A stretch of DNA of 49,026 nucleotides from Mediterranea sp. (in: CFB group bacteria) (GTDB taxonomy: Bacteria > Bacteroidota > Bacteroidia > Bacteroidales > Bacteroidaceae): positions 1 through 49,026 of the forward strand of contig JAISHU010000104.1 of assembly GCA_031262385.1 (NCBI GenBank). The letters are read 5' to 3'. The notes under the pieces were generated by a model. It was not told the origin of the DNA, did not search any database, and saw only the letters and a program-made list of their open reading frames with translations. The first letter of the stretch is position 1. Each line of letters opens with the position of its first letter. Of this stretch, positions 23,324 to 30,146 are shown piece after piece. Both the position numbers and the translations under genes were made by a program.

Positions 23324-25324
23324 CTAAAACTTCACCCGCAGTTGCATTTGCAGGTCGGTTTTGGTATGTCCCGCTATCAGGTCGTCGCCCGAGCCGATGG
23401 TTTCGCGGTCTTGGTAAAAGGTTTCACCGAATTTGGCGATAAGAGTGCAGTGTTTCAGCAGGGTGTAACTGATACGTGCCGAACAACGAAAGCCGCGTCC
23501 ATAGTACGACGGGGAGTAGAAGCTGTCGAGTAAGCCGCTTTCGGAGATGTAGAGGCGTGCATCGTAGGTATCGGCATGGAAATAGCTGCCTTGCGCGGAG
23601 AGTTTGAGCGGGAAGTGAAAAGAGTAAGTAAGCAACTCGGTACAACTGTAGCCTGTGTGCGAAGCTTGCCCCGTTTGACGAAAGAAGGTGTAATCGAACG
23701 TGGTGCGACATTGCAGCGCGTTGCCCGCATACTCCCACCGATAGCGACATTGGTGCTGACCGGTGGGTGTGGTCTCTTTGCCGCCGGTGGCGGTGACGTC
23801 GCGTTCTTTGCGACGGTAACGATAGGTGACATACATGGAGTTTCGCGTGTCGGGCATATAAAGTGCCTTGCACATCACATCCACACCTTGCGAAGGTTTG
23901 CTGATGCGGTATTTCCACCAAGGGGAAGCGTATAAGTCCACACCGGCAAACAATCGCCAATGCGCCATAGGCGAAGCTTCCGCCGCCAGATACCATCCGT
24001 TTTCGTTTTGCGGCGTTGAACTTTCGCCGAACGAACGAGCAAACAACGCCCAATAGTTGTACGCATAATAGCGGTAGACCAGTGTCAGCAGGTAGTCGCG
24101 CGAAAGGCGGTAACTCGCCTCGTTGACACAAGCTACGCCTTGCTTGCCTTTAGCGGCTTCACCGGCAAGCGAGAGTTGTTTCCAATGGTAACGATAGTCC
24201 ACCCCCACGTTGTAGAAGCGGTTGCCGCGCAGATTGTAACGATTGTACTCTTTGCGTGCAGGCAAGTAAGGACGGTCGAAAGTGTAATAAATGCCGGTAA
24301 CTCCTACCGACAGTCGGTTGGAGAGGTAGTTGACGTTTCCGCCTGCCATTTGCAAGGCAAAAGCGTTGCGGGCGGCAATCTCTTTCTCCGTGCGGTGCAG
24401 ACCGGTCTTGGCAATGGTGGTCAGCGTATCGTTTTTCACTGTGCCGTCCATGCGCCTGTAGGAGTAGAAGCCCGACAGTTGCACCTTTCGCAGCACTTCG
24501 AACGTCAATGCCGCTCCTCTAAAAAAGTTGTATTCGTCGGTAGAACTATGTTTGGTGATGCCCGCGGCACGTTGGCGGGTCGTCGTTACCGAATAAGTTT
24601 TACCCAAACTCAGGCGGTTGTTCACCACCAGCCCTTGTCCGAACGAGAGTCGGTAATCGCCCAACGCCAATGTTTTAAGCCACCCCTTGTCGTGGAGCAG
24701 AAAATGAAACGAGTAAGCGTCGTAACCCTTTCGGTTGGACAAAGCGAACAGCGGTTCGCCGGCATCTTTCTCGGCGGTAAGTCCCATTTGAAGGTAGTCG
24801 CCGTAGTGATACGCATATTTCAGCGAATGATATTGAGGAGAACCCAGATACTTGCTTTGGTATCCTTTGCGCGTATAAAACGGCACGTCGAGGCGGGTCG
24901 TTACTTGTTGTCTGCCCTGTTTCAGCAGCGTGCGCAGTGCGGGAAAGCGAGTTTGCGGCGGGGCAAGCTTTACGCATACAAAAGGCAGCAGGCGGTCGAT
25001 GGTGCGTTTATCCATGTCGGCAACCAACTGCAACTCGCTCAACGTCAGCAACTGCCCATGTATGTAGCGGTAGGCAAGCAGATTTTCTATCTGGCTGTCG
25101 CTGAGAAAAGCCAACTGTTCCAACTCTTTTCGGGTGACGGTGTTCAGGTCAAGCGGTTCTTGCAGGCGATGCGACAGCGATTCGAGTTCTTCTTCCCAAC
25201 TCGATGTTTCGTCGTCGGCACCCAACAATTCCATGCTCTCTTCGGTAGAAAGATTGTTTTGCGCACAAAGCACAGAGGCAATCCACAGCATGGCAATAAA
25301 TAAGCTCCCTCTTCTGTTTATCAT
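23324..25324 (-). CDS. Helix-hairpin-helix protein with outer-membrane-like C-terminal region
   Basis: A 666-residue secreted protein. MINRRGSLFIAMLWIASVLCAQ is a signal peptide. Residues about 50-125 contain ComEA-type helix-hairpin-helix motifs (PLDLNTVTRKELEQLAFLSDSQIENLLAYRYIHGQLLTLSELQLVADM). The remaining 540 residues are rich in alternating aromatic strands ending in FGETFYQDRE... TDLQMQLRVKF, typical of an outer-membrane barrel. This joins a presumed DNA-binding motif to a barrel. The family is common in Bacteroidetes, but I know no tested function. A degenerate -7 box (CGAAGATA, minus TATCTTCG) lies at 25348-25355. Confidence 0.75.
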   Translation of the reverse strand: MINRRGSLFIAMLWIASVLCAQNNLSTEESMELLGADDETSSWEEELESLSHRLQEPLDLNTVTRKELEQLAFLSDSQIENLLAYRYIHGQLLTLSELQLVADMDKRTIDRLLPFVCVKLAPPQTRFPALRTLLKQGRQQVTTRLDVPFYTRKGYQSKYLGSPQYHSLKYAYHYGDYLQMGLTAEKDAGEPLFALSNRKGYDAYSFHFLLHDKGWLKTLALGDYRLSFGQGLVVNNRLSLGKTYSVTTTRQRAAGITKHSSTDEYNFFRGAALTFEVLRKVQLSGFYSYRRMDGTVKNDTLTTIAKTGLHRTEKEIAARNAFALQMAGGNVNYLSNRLSVGVTGIYYTFDRPYLPARKEYNRYNLRGNRFYNVGVDYRYHWKQLSLAGEAAKGKQGVACVNEASYRLSRDYLLTLVYRYYAYNYWALFARSFGESSTPQNENGWYLAAEASPMAHWRLFAGVDLYASPWWKYRISKPSQGVDVMCKALYMPDTRNSMYVTYRYRRKERDVTATGGKETTPTGQHQCRYRWEYAGNALQCRTTFDYTFFRQTGQASHTGYSCTELLTYSFHFPLKLSAQGSYFHADTYDARLYISESGLLDSFYSPSYYGRGFRCSARISYTLLKHCTLIAKFGETFYQDRETIGSGDDLIAGHTKTDLQMQLRVKF

Positions 25325-25408
25325 ACTTCAAAGTCCGTTTAGGGGGGCGAAGATAGCTTAATTTAGTTAACAATGAAATAATTACGCACAGTTTAAATAA
25401 AAAAACAA

Positions 25409-25416
25409 TACTTTTG
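25409..25416 (+). promoter_or_regulatory. -7 box directly before the DUF4294 start
   Basis: TACTTTTG ends only 4 bases before the ATG at 25421. With normal spacing, transcription would begin at or next to the start codon, so the mRNA would be leaderless or almost so. Confidence 0.6.
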
Positions 25417-25420
25417 CAGC

Positions 25421-26041
25421 ATGAGGATAAGACACATCGTTATAGTTATCATGGCTTTGCTTGCATACCCTCCCTCGTTATGCCGGGCACAAGAAGTTAC
25501 GACAAGCACTCCGCCGCAAGGCAAGGATGTGCTGCTGGTGCCGATGTGCGTCTATCAAGGCGACACCATACCATACGTTAACTTACCCAACGTCTATATC
25601 TTCAAACCATTAGTATTCAAGAATAAAAAACAGCAGGTAGCTTACACCAAACTGGTGCGCGACGTTAAGAAAGTGCTGCCGTTGTCCAAGGAGATAAACC
25701 GTGCCATTATCGAGACTTACGAGTATATGATGACACTTCCGCCCGGCAAGCCGCGCGAACAACATATTAAAAAGGTGGAAAAAGGGTTGAAAGAACAATA
25801 CATGCCAGTTATGAAAAAGCTCACCTTTTCGCAAGGCAAGCTGCTCATTAAACTGGTTGACCGTCAAACGAATCAAACTTCTTACGATATAGTGAAAGCC
25901 TTTTTAGGCTCGTTCAGGGCAGGCTTTTATCAGGCTTTTGCCTCGCTCTTCGGCGCCAGCCTTAAAAAAGAGTACAATCCCGAAAAAGAAGACCAACTTA
26001 CCGAACGCGTAGTACTGCTGGTAGAAAACGGACAGATATAA
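25421..26041 (+). CDS. DUF4294 family secreted protein
   Basis: A 206-residue protein with signal peptide MRIRHIVIVIMALLAYPPSLCRAQ. The rest fits DUF4294: IPYVNLPNVYIFKPLVFKNKKQQ, then helical VRDVKKVLPLSKEINRAIIETYEYMMTLP and FLGSFRAGFYQAFASLFGASLKKEYNPEKED. It is a periplasmic or envelope protein of unknown role, restricted largely to Bacteroidetes. Keeping the full signal peptide requires the start at 25421, next to the promoter. Repeat element copy 2 begins right after its stop and would lie in its 3' UTR. Confidence 0.78.
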   Translation: MRIRHIVIVIMALLAYPPSLCRAQEVTTSTPPQGKDVLLVPMCVYQGDTIPYVNLPNVYIFKPLVFKNKKQQVAYTKLVRDVKKVLPLSKEINRAIIETYEYMMTLPPGKPREQHIKKVEKGLKEQYMPVMKKLTFSQGKLLIKLVDRQTNQTSYDIVKAFLGSFRAGFYQAFASLFGASLKKEYNPEKEDQLTERVVLLVENGQI

Positions 26042-26049
26042 TCCCTCTC

Positions 26050-26457
26050 TTGTCATTTTGTCAAAACGTCAAACGAACCCCTCGAAAAACGGCTGTTTTA
26101 CGGACTGAAGTACGGCTCGTGACTTCCGATGCCCGTGTAGCGCGTTAAACTATCTAAAAAATAGGGCTTAATGTGCACTCATCCAGAACGATAAGCTCCA
26201 AAAATCTTTGCGAAGAAAAAGCGTGCTCAGCGCGAAAAAAAGTCCCCGAAAAGAACATTCCGAAATTATCTTGCCGAGTTAGCGCGATAACTTGCCGAGA
26301 TAAATCAACAATTTGCCGAGACAGACAGCTTAACGTGCCGGGAAAAATAGTTTTCCCGGCAGCCGGTTCGTCATCTCCGTGTAGTTGATTCGTTGTTTTC
26401 GCGCAAACAGTTTGTTATTTCCGTGCAAACAGTTTGTTGTTTCCGCGCAAACAATGC
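26050..26457 (+). repeat. Phased non-coding repeat element, copy 2
   Basis: About 400 bp between convergent genes, homologous to 10083-10494 in opposite orientation. Block A is at 26060-26079 and 26138-26153, block B at 26227-26240, block C has five TTGCCGAG/TTGCCGGG-type sites centred near 26274, 26295, 26316, 26338 and 26358, and block D has four units starting at 26370, 26392, 26414 and 26436 (GTTATTTCCGTGCAAACAG-like), exactly 22 bp apart. The A-to-B gap is 73 bp in both copies. The rest of the gap, 26458-26604, shows nothing further. Confidence 0.85.
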
Positions 26458-26604
26458 ATTAAAAACGGGGCAAGAGCAGATTGCCTCCGTTTAAAGAGCG
26501 ATTTTCCACAAAGTGACGGTTAGGGAAAAAGGCAAAAAGACGACAGATTGATAGGATGAGGCGAGAAATAGTTTCTTTTTAAAAAAACACATCCCTCCCC
26601 GCCT

Positions 26605-27615
26605 CTATTTCCGCTTCTGTTTAGACAGCACCACACTGGGATAAAATATCTTGTTGGCACCCGAAGTGATTTTGCAAGCATCGGGTTCGCTTTCTATGAA
26701 CGACTGGATGTGACGAATGCGCTTTTCGGCAAGAATCTCGTCAACGGCTATCAGGATGCCGGTCTCTTCCACGTCGCCAAAGCCGTAGTTGATAGCTGTA
26801 CCGAACATACGCATAGTGGGACTGAGGTTCATGTAGGCATTCACCAACGGCGGTATGTTAAAGCCCAACTTGCGTATCTGTGCATTGAGCAGTTTGTAGT
26901 CTTCCTTAAATGTCTTTCCGTTAAAGAAAGCGGCAAGTTCGCGTTCGTCGGATTCCAAAATCAGCGGTTTCAACGGGGTAATAAGCCCTTCTTTGTCGCC
27001 AAAATGCTTACGAAGAAAGTACAATATCATGTCGCGCCCCTGTCTGTGATAGCTGGGATACATGGTAACCTTTCCGAAGAAATACTTCACTTCGGGCATA
27101 ATAACGGTGAGCGCTCCCAGTCCGTCCCACAGATTATCCAAAGCAAACAATCCTTTGCTTCCGGCACGTGTAGACTGGTATTCCAGCGTTACAAACGAAC
27201 GTCCCAGTTCGATAGTTACCGGCAGATATTCTTTCAAGAACTCTTCGGAGAAGTTAAACATATGGCTGGTGGCGAGCATGGGAGTGCCGTGTTCATCGAA
27301 GTCGATTTCGGTACCGAGTTTGTAACGATAGCCTCCCAGAATCTCCTCGGCTTCGGGGTTCCACACGATGAGTTGTTTGTAGGGACTTTCCATGATGTCG
27401 TACTCATCGATGTCCACCGACTCCCCGCAACCACCTCCGGCGGCACGGAAAGCAATTTCGCGCAAGCGTCCTATCTCGCGCATTAGGTTGGGCGAATCGT
27501 GTGCCGTGATGATATATATCTGATTATGGCTTTTGTTAGTCACACGCAAACGTTTGTCTTCCGTCAATTCGGCCTTCAGCAGCTCTTTAGCTACCGGTGG
27601 AATAATCTGTTGCAT
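26605..27615 (-). CDS. glsB: GNAT-like N-acyltransferase of glycine lipid synthesis
   Basis: A 336-residue protein with the Acetyltransf_5 (OlsB-like) fold: LREIAFRAAGGGCGESVDIDEYD near residue 50, QLIVWNPEAEEILGGYRY near 77, and VTIELGRSFVTLEYQ near 132. In Bacteroides such a protein next to a PlsC-like acyltransferase is GlsB, which joins a 3-hydroxyacyl chain to glycine. Its ATG is 4 bp after the stop of the glsA-like gene, so the pair forms one operon. Assignment rests on domain type and pairing; a different amino-acid acceptor is possible. Confidence 0.75.
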   Translation of the reverse strand: MQQIIPPVAKELLKAELTEDKRLRVTNKSHNQIYIITAHDSPNLMREIGRLREIAFRAAGGGCGESVDIDEYDIMESPYKQLIVWNPEAEEILGGYRYKLGTEIDFDEHGTPMLATSHMFNFSEEFLKEYLPVTIELGRSFVTLEYQSTRAGSKGLFALDNLWDGLGALTVIMPEVKYFFGKVTMYPSYHRQGRDMILYFLRKHFGDKEGLITPLKPLILESDERELAAFFNGKTFKEDYKLLNAQIRKLGFNIPPLVNAYMNLSPTMRMFGTAINYGFGDVEETGILIAVDEILAEKRIRHIQSFIESEPDACKITSGANKIFYPSVVLSKQKRK

Positions 27616-27619
27616 CGTT

Positions 27620-28450
27620 CTATGGTTGTTTATCTAAATTATATACTGTCTCTCTCACGCATGCCGCCCACTCAACCGGAGTTTTCGACTTATCGAAAGT
27701 TTGCCACGGAATGGGCTTGCCAATGGTGATGGTAAACGTTTTATGACGATTCTTCATCATCTCGTCTGCCAGATAGAGCATGGCTATGTTAAATTTGATA
27801 CCGAGTCGCTTACATATATTGGCTAAGTTATAAAAGAAGTTTGAATTTTGTCCCTCGAAATGAATGGGAACGACGTCTCTTTGAAACTGCACACTTTTAA
27901 TGATGAAGGTTTTTTTCCATGCCACATCGCGGATGACACCGTTTTTGCGGCGCGAGCAGAGATCGGCAGGAAAAACAATCATTTGGTTGTCCGACCCGAA
28001 GCCGGCATCTACCATGCGGGGAAAGTCTTTGGGTTGACGTCCCACCTTATTAATAGGTATGCACAACGGCGCCAGTCCGTGCAAGTGCATCAGCAGGTCG
28101 TTCACCATGTATTTTACTTTTCCGTTGTAGAAAGTACCCAGCACATAGCCCAGTGCCAGTCCGTCTTGCCCTCCCAACGGATGATTGGAAACAAACGTGT
28201 ACAAGCCCTCTTTGGGAAGATTCTCTTCACCTTTTATAATAAGCTTGGTATCCAGAAAGTCCAAAGAAGCTTTCAGGAAATCTACGCCGACTTTATGCTG
28301 CGAGTCGCGTAAAAAAGGATTCAATTCCTCTTGATGCACGATTCTTTTAAGGTAAGAAACGACAAACGAAGGAATGTATTTACTTTGCTTCGGAGCTTTC
28401 TCCCGAAGTATTTTTTCCACATCAATCAAAAAAAGAGGTGCCTCAGACAT
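27620..28450 (-). CDS. glsA: PlsC-like O-acyltransferase of glycine lipid synthesis
   Basis: 276 residues from ATG 28450. The ORF track starts at 28504, but a -7 box at 28473-28480 lies inside that extension, so translation must begin downstream. The PlsC-type domain shows SNHPLGGQDGLALGYVLG near residue 88, where H and D are five residues apart instead of the usual four, and VFPADLCSRRKNGVIRD near 155, the substrate-binding glycerolphosphate-like region. In Bacteroides this partner, GlsA, adds a second acyl chain to N-acyl glycine. The product lipids lie in the envelope. Confidence 0.75.
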   Translation of the reverse strand: MSEAPLFLIDVEKILREKAPKQSKYIPSFVVSYLKRIVHQEELNPFLRDSQHKVGVDFLKASLDFLDTKLIIKGEENLPKEGLYTFVSNHPLGGQDGLALGYVLGTFYNGKVKYMVNDLLMHLHGLAPLCIPINKVGRQPKDFPRMVDAGFGSDNQMIVFPADLCSRRKNGVIRDVAWKKTFIIKSVQFQRDVVPIHFEGQNSNFFYNLANICKRLGIKFNIAMLYLADEMMKNRHKTFTITIGKPIPWQTFDKSKTPVEWAACVRETVYNLDKQP

Positions 28451-28472
28451 ACCGTACGTTGTAAAGAATGGG

Positions 28473-28480
28473 CAAAAGTA
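28473..28480 (-). promoter_or_regulatory. -7 box for glsA-glsB
   Basis: Minus-strand TACTTTTG fits TAnnTTTG, 22 bases before ATG 28450. It rules out the longer ORF start at 28504. Confidence 0.65.
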
Positions 28481-28528
28481 ACGCATCTTTTTAATTTCTC
28501 GCAATATTTAGTCCGAAAAGCACCCGAG

Positions 28529-28567
28529 AACTATCAAAAAGCGCCTAAAAACTATTATTTGATAGTT
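28529..28567. promoter_or_regulatory. Inverted repeat between glsA and sigma factor genes
   Basis: AACTATCAAA at 28529-28538 and TTTGATAGTT at 28558-28567 form a perfect 10 bp inverted repeat across 19 bp, with ACTAT recurring near 28551 and 28578. It lies in the divergent promoter region and could be an operator shared by the glycine-lipid and sigma factor genes. Role inferred from place only. Confidence 0.5.
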
Positions 28568-28618
28568 TTTCCCCTAAACTATGTCTGTTTTTAGCCTATC
28601 CGGATTTGCGGGATGCCC

Positions 28619-28626
28619 TACTTTTG
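28619..28626 (+). promoter_or_regulatory. -7 box for the ECF sigma factor gene
   Basis: TACTTTTG fits TAnnTTTG, 51 bp before the ATG at 28678. A housekeeping-type box here suggests transcription does not depend only on the ECF factor itself. Confidence 0.6.
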
Positions 28627-28677
28627 TCACAGCAAAAAGAAAATGCACAAAAATTATAATATAAAAAAAGAACAAGT

Positions 28678-29181
28678 ATGAACAGTGTTACATTTCAAAA
28701 GGATTTAGTAAACATGCAAGATGAGCTGTTTCGATTTGCCTACAAGCTTACCGCCAACCGCGATGAAGCTGACGATTTACTTCAAGAAACGTCGTTAAAG
28801 GCGTTGGATAATGAAGATAAGTATGCTCCCGACACTAACTTTAAAGGTTGGATGTACACCATTATGCGTAATATCTTTATTAATAATTACCGCAAATTGG
28901 TACGCGAACAGACTTTCGTTGACCAAACGGATAACCTTTACCACCTTAGCTTGCCTCAAGACTCCGGTTTTGAGAGCACCGAAAGCAGCTACGACACCAA
29001 AGAAATGCGTCGAGTAGTCAATGCACTTCCCAAAGAATACAGAGAACCGTTCTCTCTGCATGTTTCGGGGTTCAAGTATCGCGAAATCGCCGAACGACTG
29101 AACTTACCCCTTGGCACTGTTAAAAGCCGAATCTTTTTTACCCGTAAAAAACTGCAAACAGAATTAAAAGATTTTATTTAG
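28678..29181 (+). CDS. ECF-type RNA polymerase sigma factor
   Basis: A 167-residue sigma-70 family protein with only regions 2 and 4. Region 2 (about 12-80) shows FRFAYKLTANRDEADDLLQETSLKALDN and FKGWMYTIMRNIFINNYRK; region 4 (about 108-160) shows LPKEYREPFSLHVSGFKYREIAERLNLPLGTVKSRIFFTRKKL. Length and layout fit an ECF sigma factor. No anti-sigma gene follows, unlike many Bacteroides ECF systems that pair with SusCD loci. A terminator follows at 29279. Its regulon is unknown; the divergent glycine-lipid operon is one possible target. Confidence 0.92.
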   Translation: MNSVTFQKDLVNMQDELFRFAYKLTANRDEADDLLQETSLKALDNEDKYAPDTNFKGWMYTIMRNIFINNYRKLVREQTFVDQTDNLYHLSLPQDSGFESTESSYDTKEMRRVVNALPKEYREPFSLHVSGFKYREIAERLNLPLGTVKSRIFFTRKKLQTELKDFI

Positions 29182-29247
29182 AAACTGTTTTATGTAGACA
29201 TAACACTCATATATTAAGATTTCATAGGTATAAGCATGATTAGTGAA

Positions 29248-29272
29248 GATTGTACTCGCACGAGTACCAATC
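29248..29272. repeat. Hairpin in the 3' region of the sigma factor gene
   Basis: GTACTCG, CA and CGAGTAC form a short perfect stem that extends on both sides with one bulged base. No T-run follows. It precedes the true terminator and may stabilise the mRNA end. Confidence 0.5.
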
Positions 29273-29278
29273 ATACGC

Positions 29279-29310
29279 AAGAGGTCGAAGTGATTCGACC
29301 TCTTTCTTTT
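29279..29310 (+). terminator. Terminator after the sigma factor gene
   Basis: AAGAGGTCGAA, a GTGA loop and TTCGACCTCTT form a perfect 11 bp stem followed by TCTTTTT. Confidence 0.88.
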
Positions 29311-29356
29311 TAAGCTATTTAAGAACTTGATAATAAGCAATCATTCAAAAATCCAC

Positions 29357-29364
29357 TATCTTTG
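29357..29364 (+). promoter_or_regulatory. -7 box directly before the CBM9-like gene
   Basis: TATCTTTG ends 5 bases before the ATG at 29370, so the mRNA would have almost no leader if that ATG is used. Confidence 0.55.
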
Positions 29365-29369
29365 CGCCC

Positions 29370-30146
29370 ATGTTTGAAAACGAATACACAACGCGATACC
29401 GGCATGATTGCCGCCTTCTGCGCATCCTTTTTTTTGCAGGATGCATGTTATTGTGTACCCTTTCTCTCTCTTCTCAAACTCATCAAAACCAAACAATGAA
29501 AGAATTGAATGTAAAAAAAGTAAGCATAGCGAATGTGCCTGTAGAAAACATTCCGACTTTGCTTGATGCTGAAAAGATTGCTTTTCAGTCTGTCGATAAT
29601 GCTAACTGGAAGGAGTTTCCCTATGTACCGGACGTACATTTCCGCATTGCCTACACCGGCGATGCCATCGTGTTGAACTACCGCGTGAAAGAGGCTTCGG
29701 TGCGCGCCGTGGCTGCACACGACAACGGCTCCGTATGGGAAGATGCCTGCGTGGAGTTTTTCTCCGTTCCCGCCGGCGACGGCACCTATTATAATGTGGA
29801 ATGCAACTGTGCCGGAACGCTGCTTATTGCCGCCGGTCCCGACCGCAATCACCGTACCCCGGCTCCGCAGGAAGTACTCGACCAAGTATGCCGCTGGTCG
29901 TCGCTGGGACGCGAACCTTTTGCCGAACGGGTGGGCGACTGCTCGTGGGAGCTGGTACTGGTCATTCCGTTTACCGCGTTTTTCCAACATCACATCACTT
30001 CGATGCAAGGAAAAGAGGTACGTGCCAACTTCTATAAATGCGGCGATGCACTGCAAACACCACACTTCTTGTCGTGGAACCCCATAGATTTGCCAAAACC
30101 CGATTTTCATTGCCCTGATTTTTTCGGAACACTGCACTTTGAATAA
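29370..30146 (+). CDS. Secreted carbohydrate-binding family 9-like protein
   Basis: A 258-residue protein with a hydrophobic signal (LLRILFFAGCMLLCTLSLSSQ) after a long N-terminal stretch. Residues about 65-255 match the CBM9-like domain: VPDVHFRIAYTGDAIVLNYRVKE, GSVWEDACVEFFSV, YYNVECNCAGTLLIAAG and a final LSWNPIDLPKPDFHCPDFFGTLHFE. The domain often binds xylan or sugar ends, but this small stand-alone Bacteroidetes form has no known ligand. Its stop overlaps the next gene's start by 8 bases, so both belong to one operon. Confidence 0.8.
   Translation: MFENEYTTRYRHDCRLLRILFFAGCMLLCTLSLSSQTHQNQTMKELNVKKVSIANVPVENIPTLLDAEKIAFQSVDNANWKEFPYVPDVHFRIAYTGDAIVLNYRVKEASVRAVAAHDNGSVWEDACVEFFSVPAGDGTYYNVECNCAGTLLIAAGPDRNHRTPAPQEVLDQVCRWSSLGREPFAERVGDCSWELVLVIPFTAFFQHHITSMQGKEVRANFYKCGDALQTPHFLSWNPIDLPKPDFHCPDFFGTLHFE

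Noticed and set aside
24140-25303. 387-residue plus-strand ORF opposite the helix-hairpin-helix gene
   Set aside because: The minus-strand frame has a signal peptide and domain motifs; the plus-strand frame looks like a compositional shadow.
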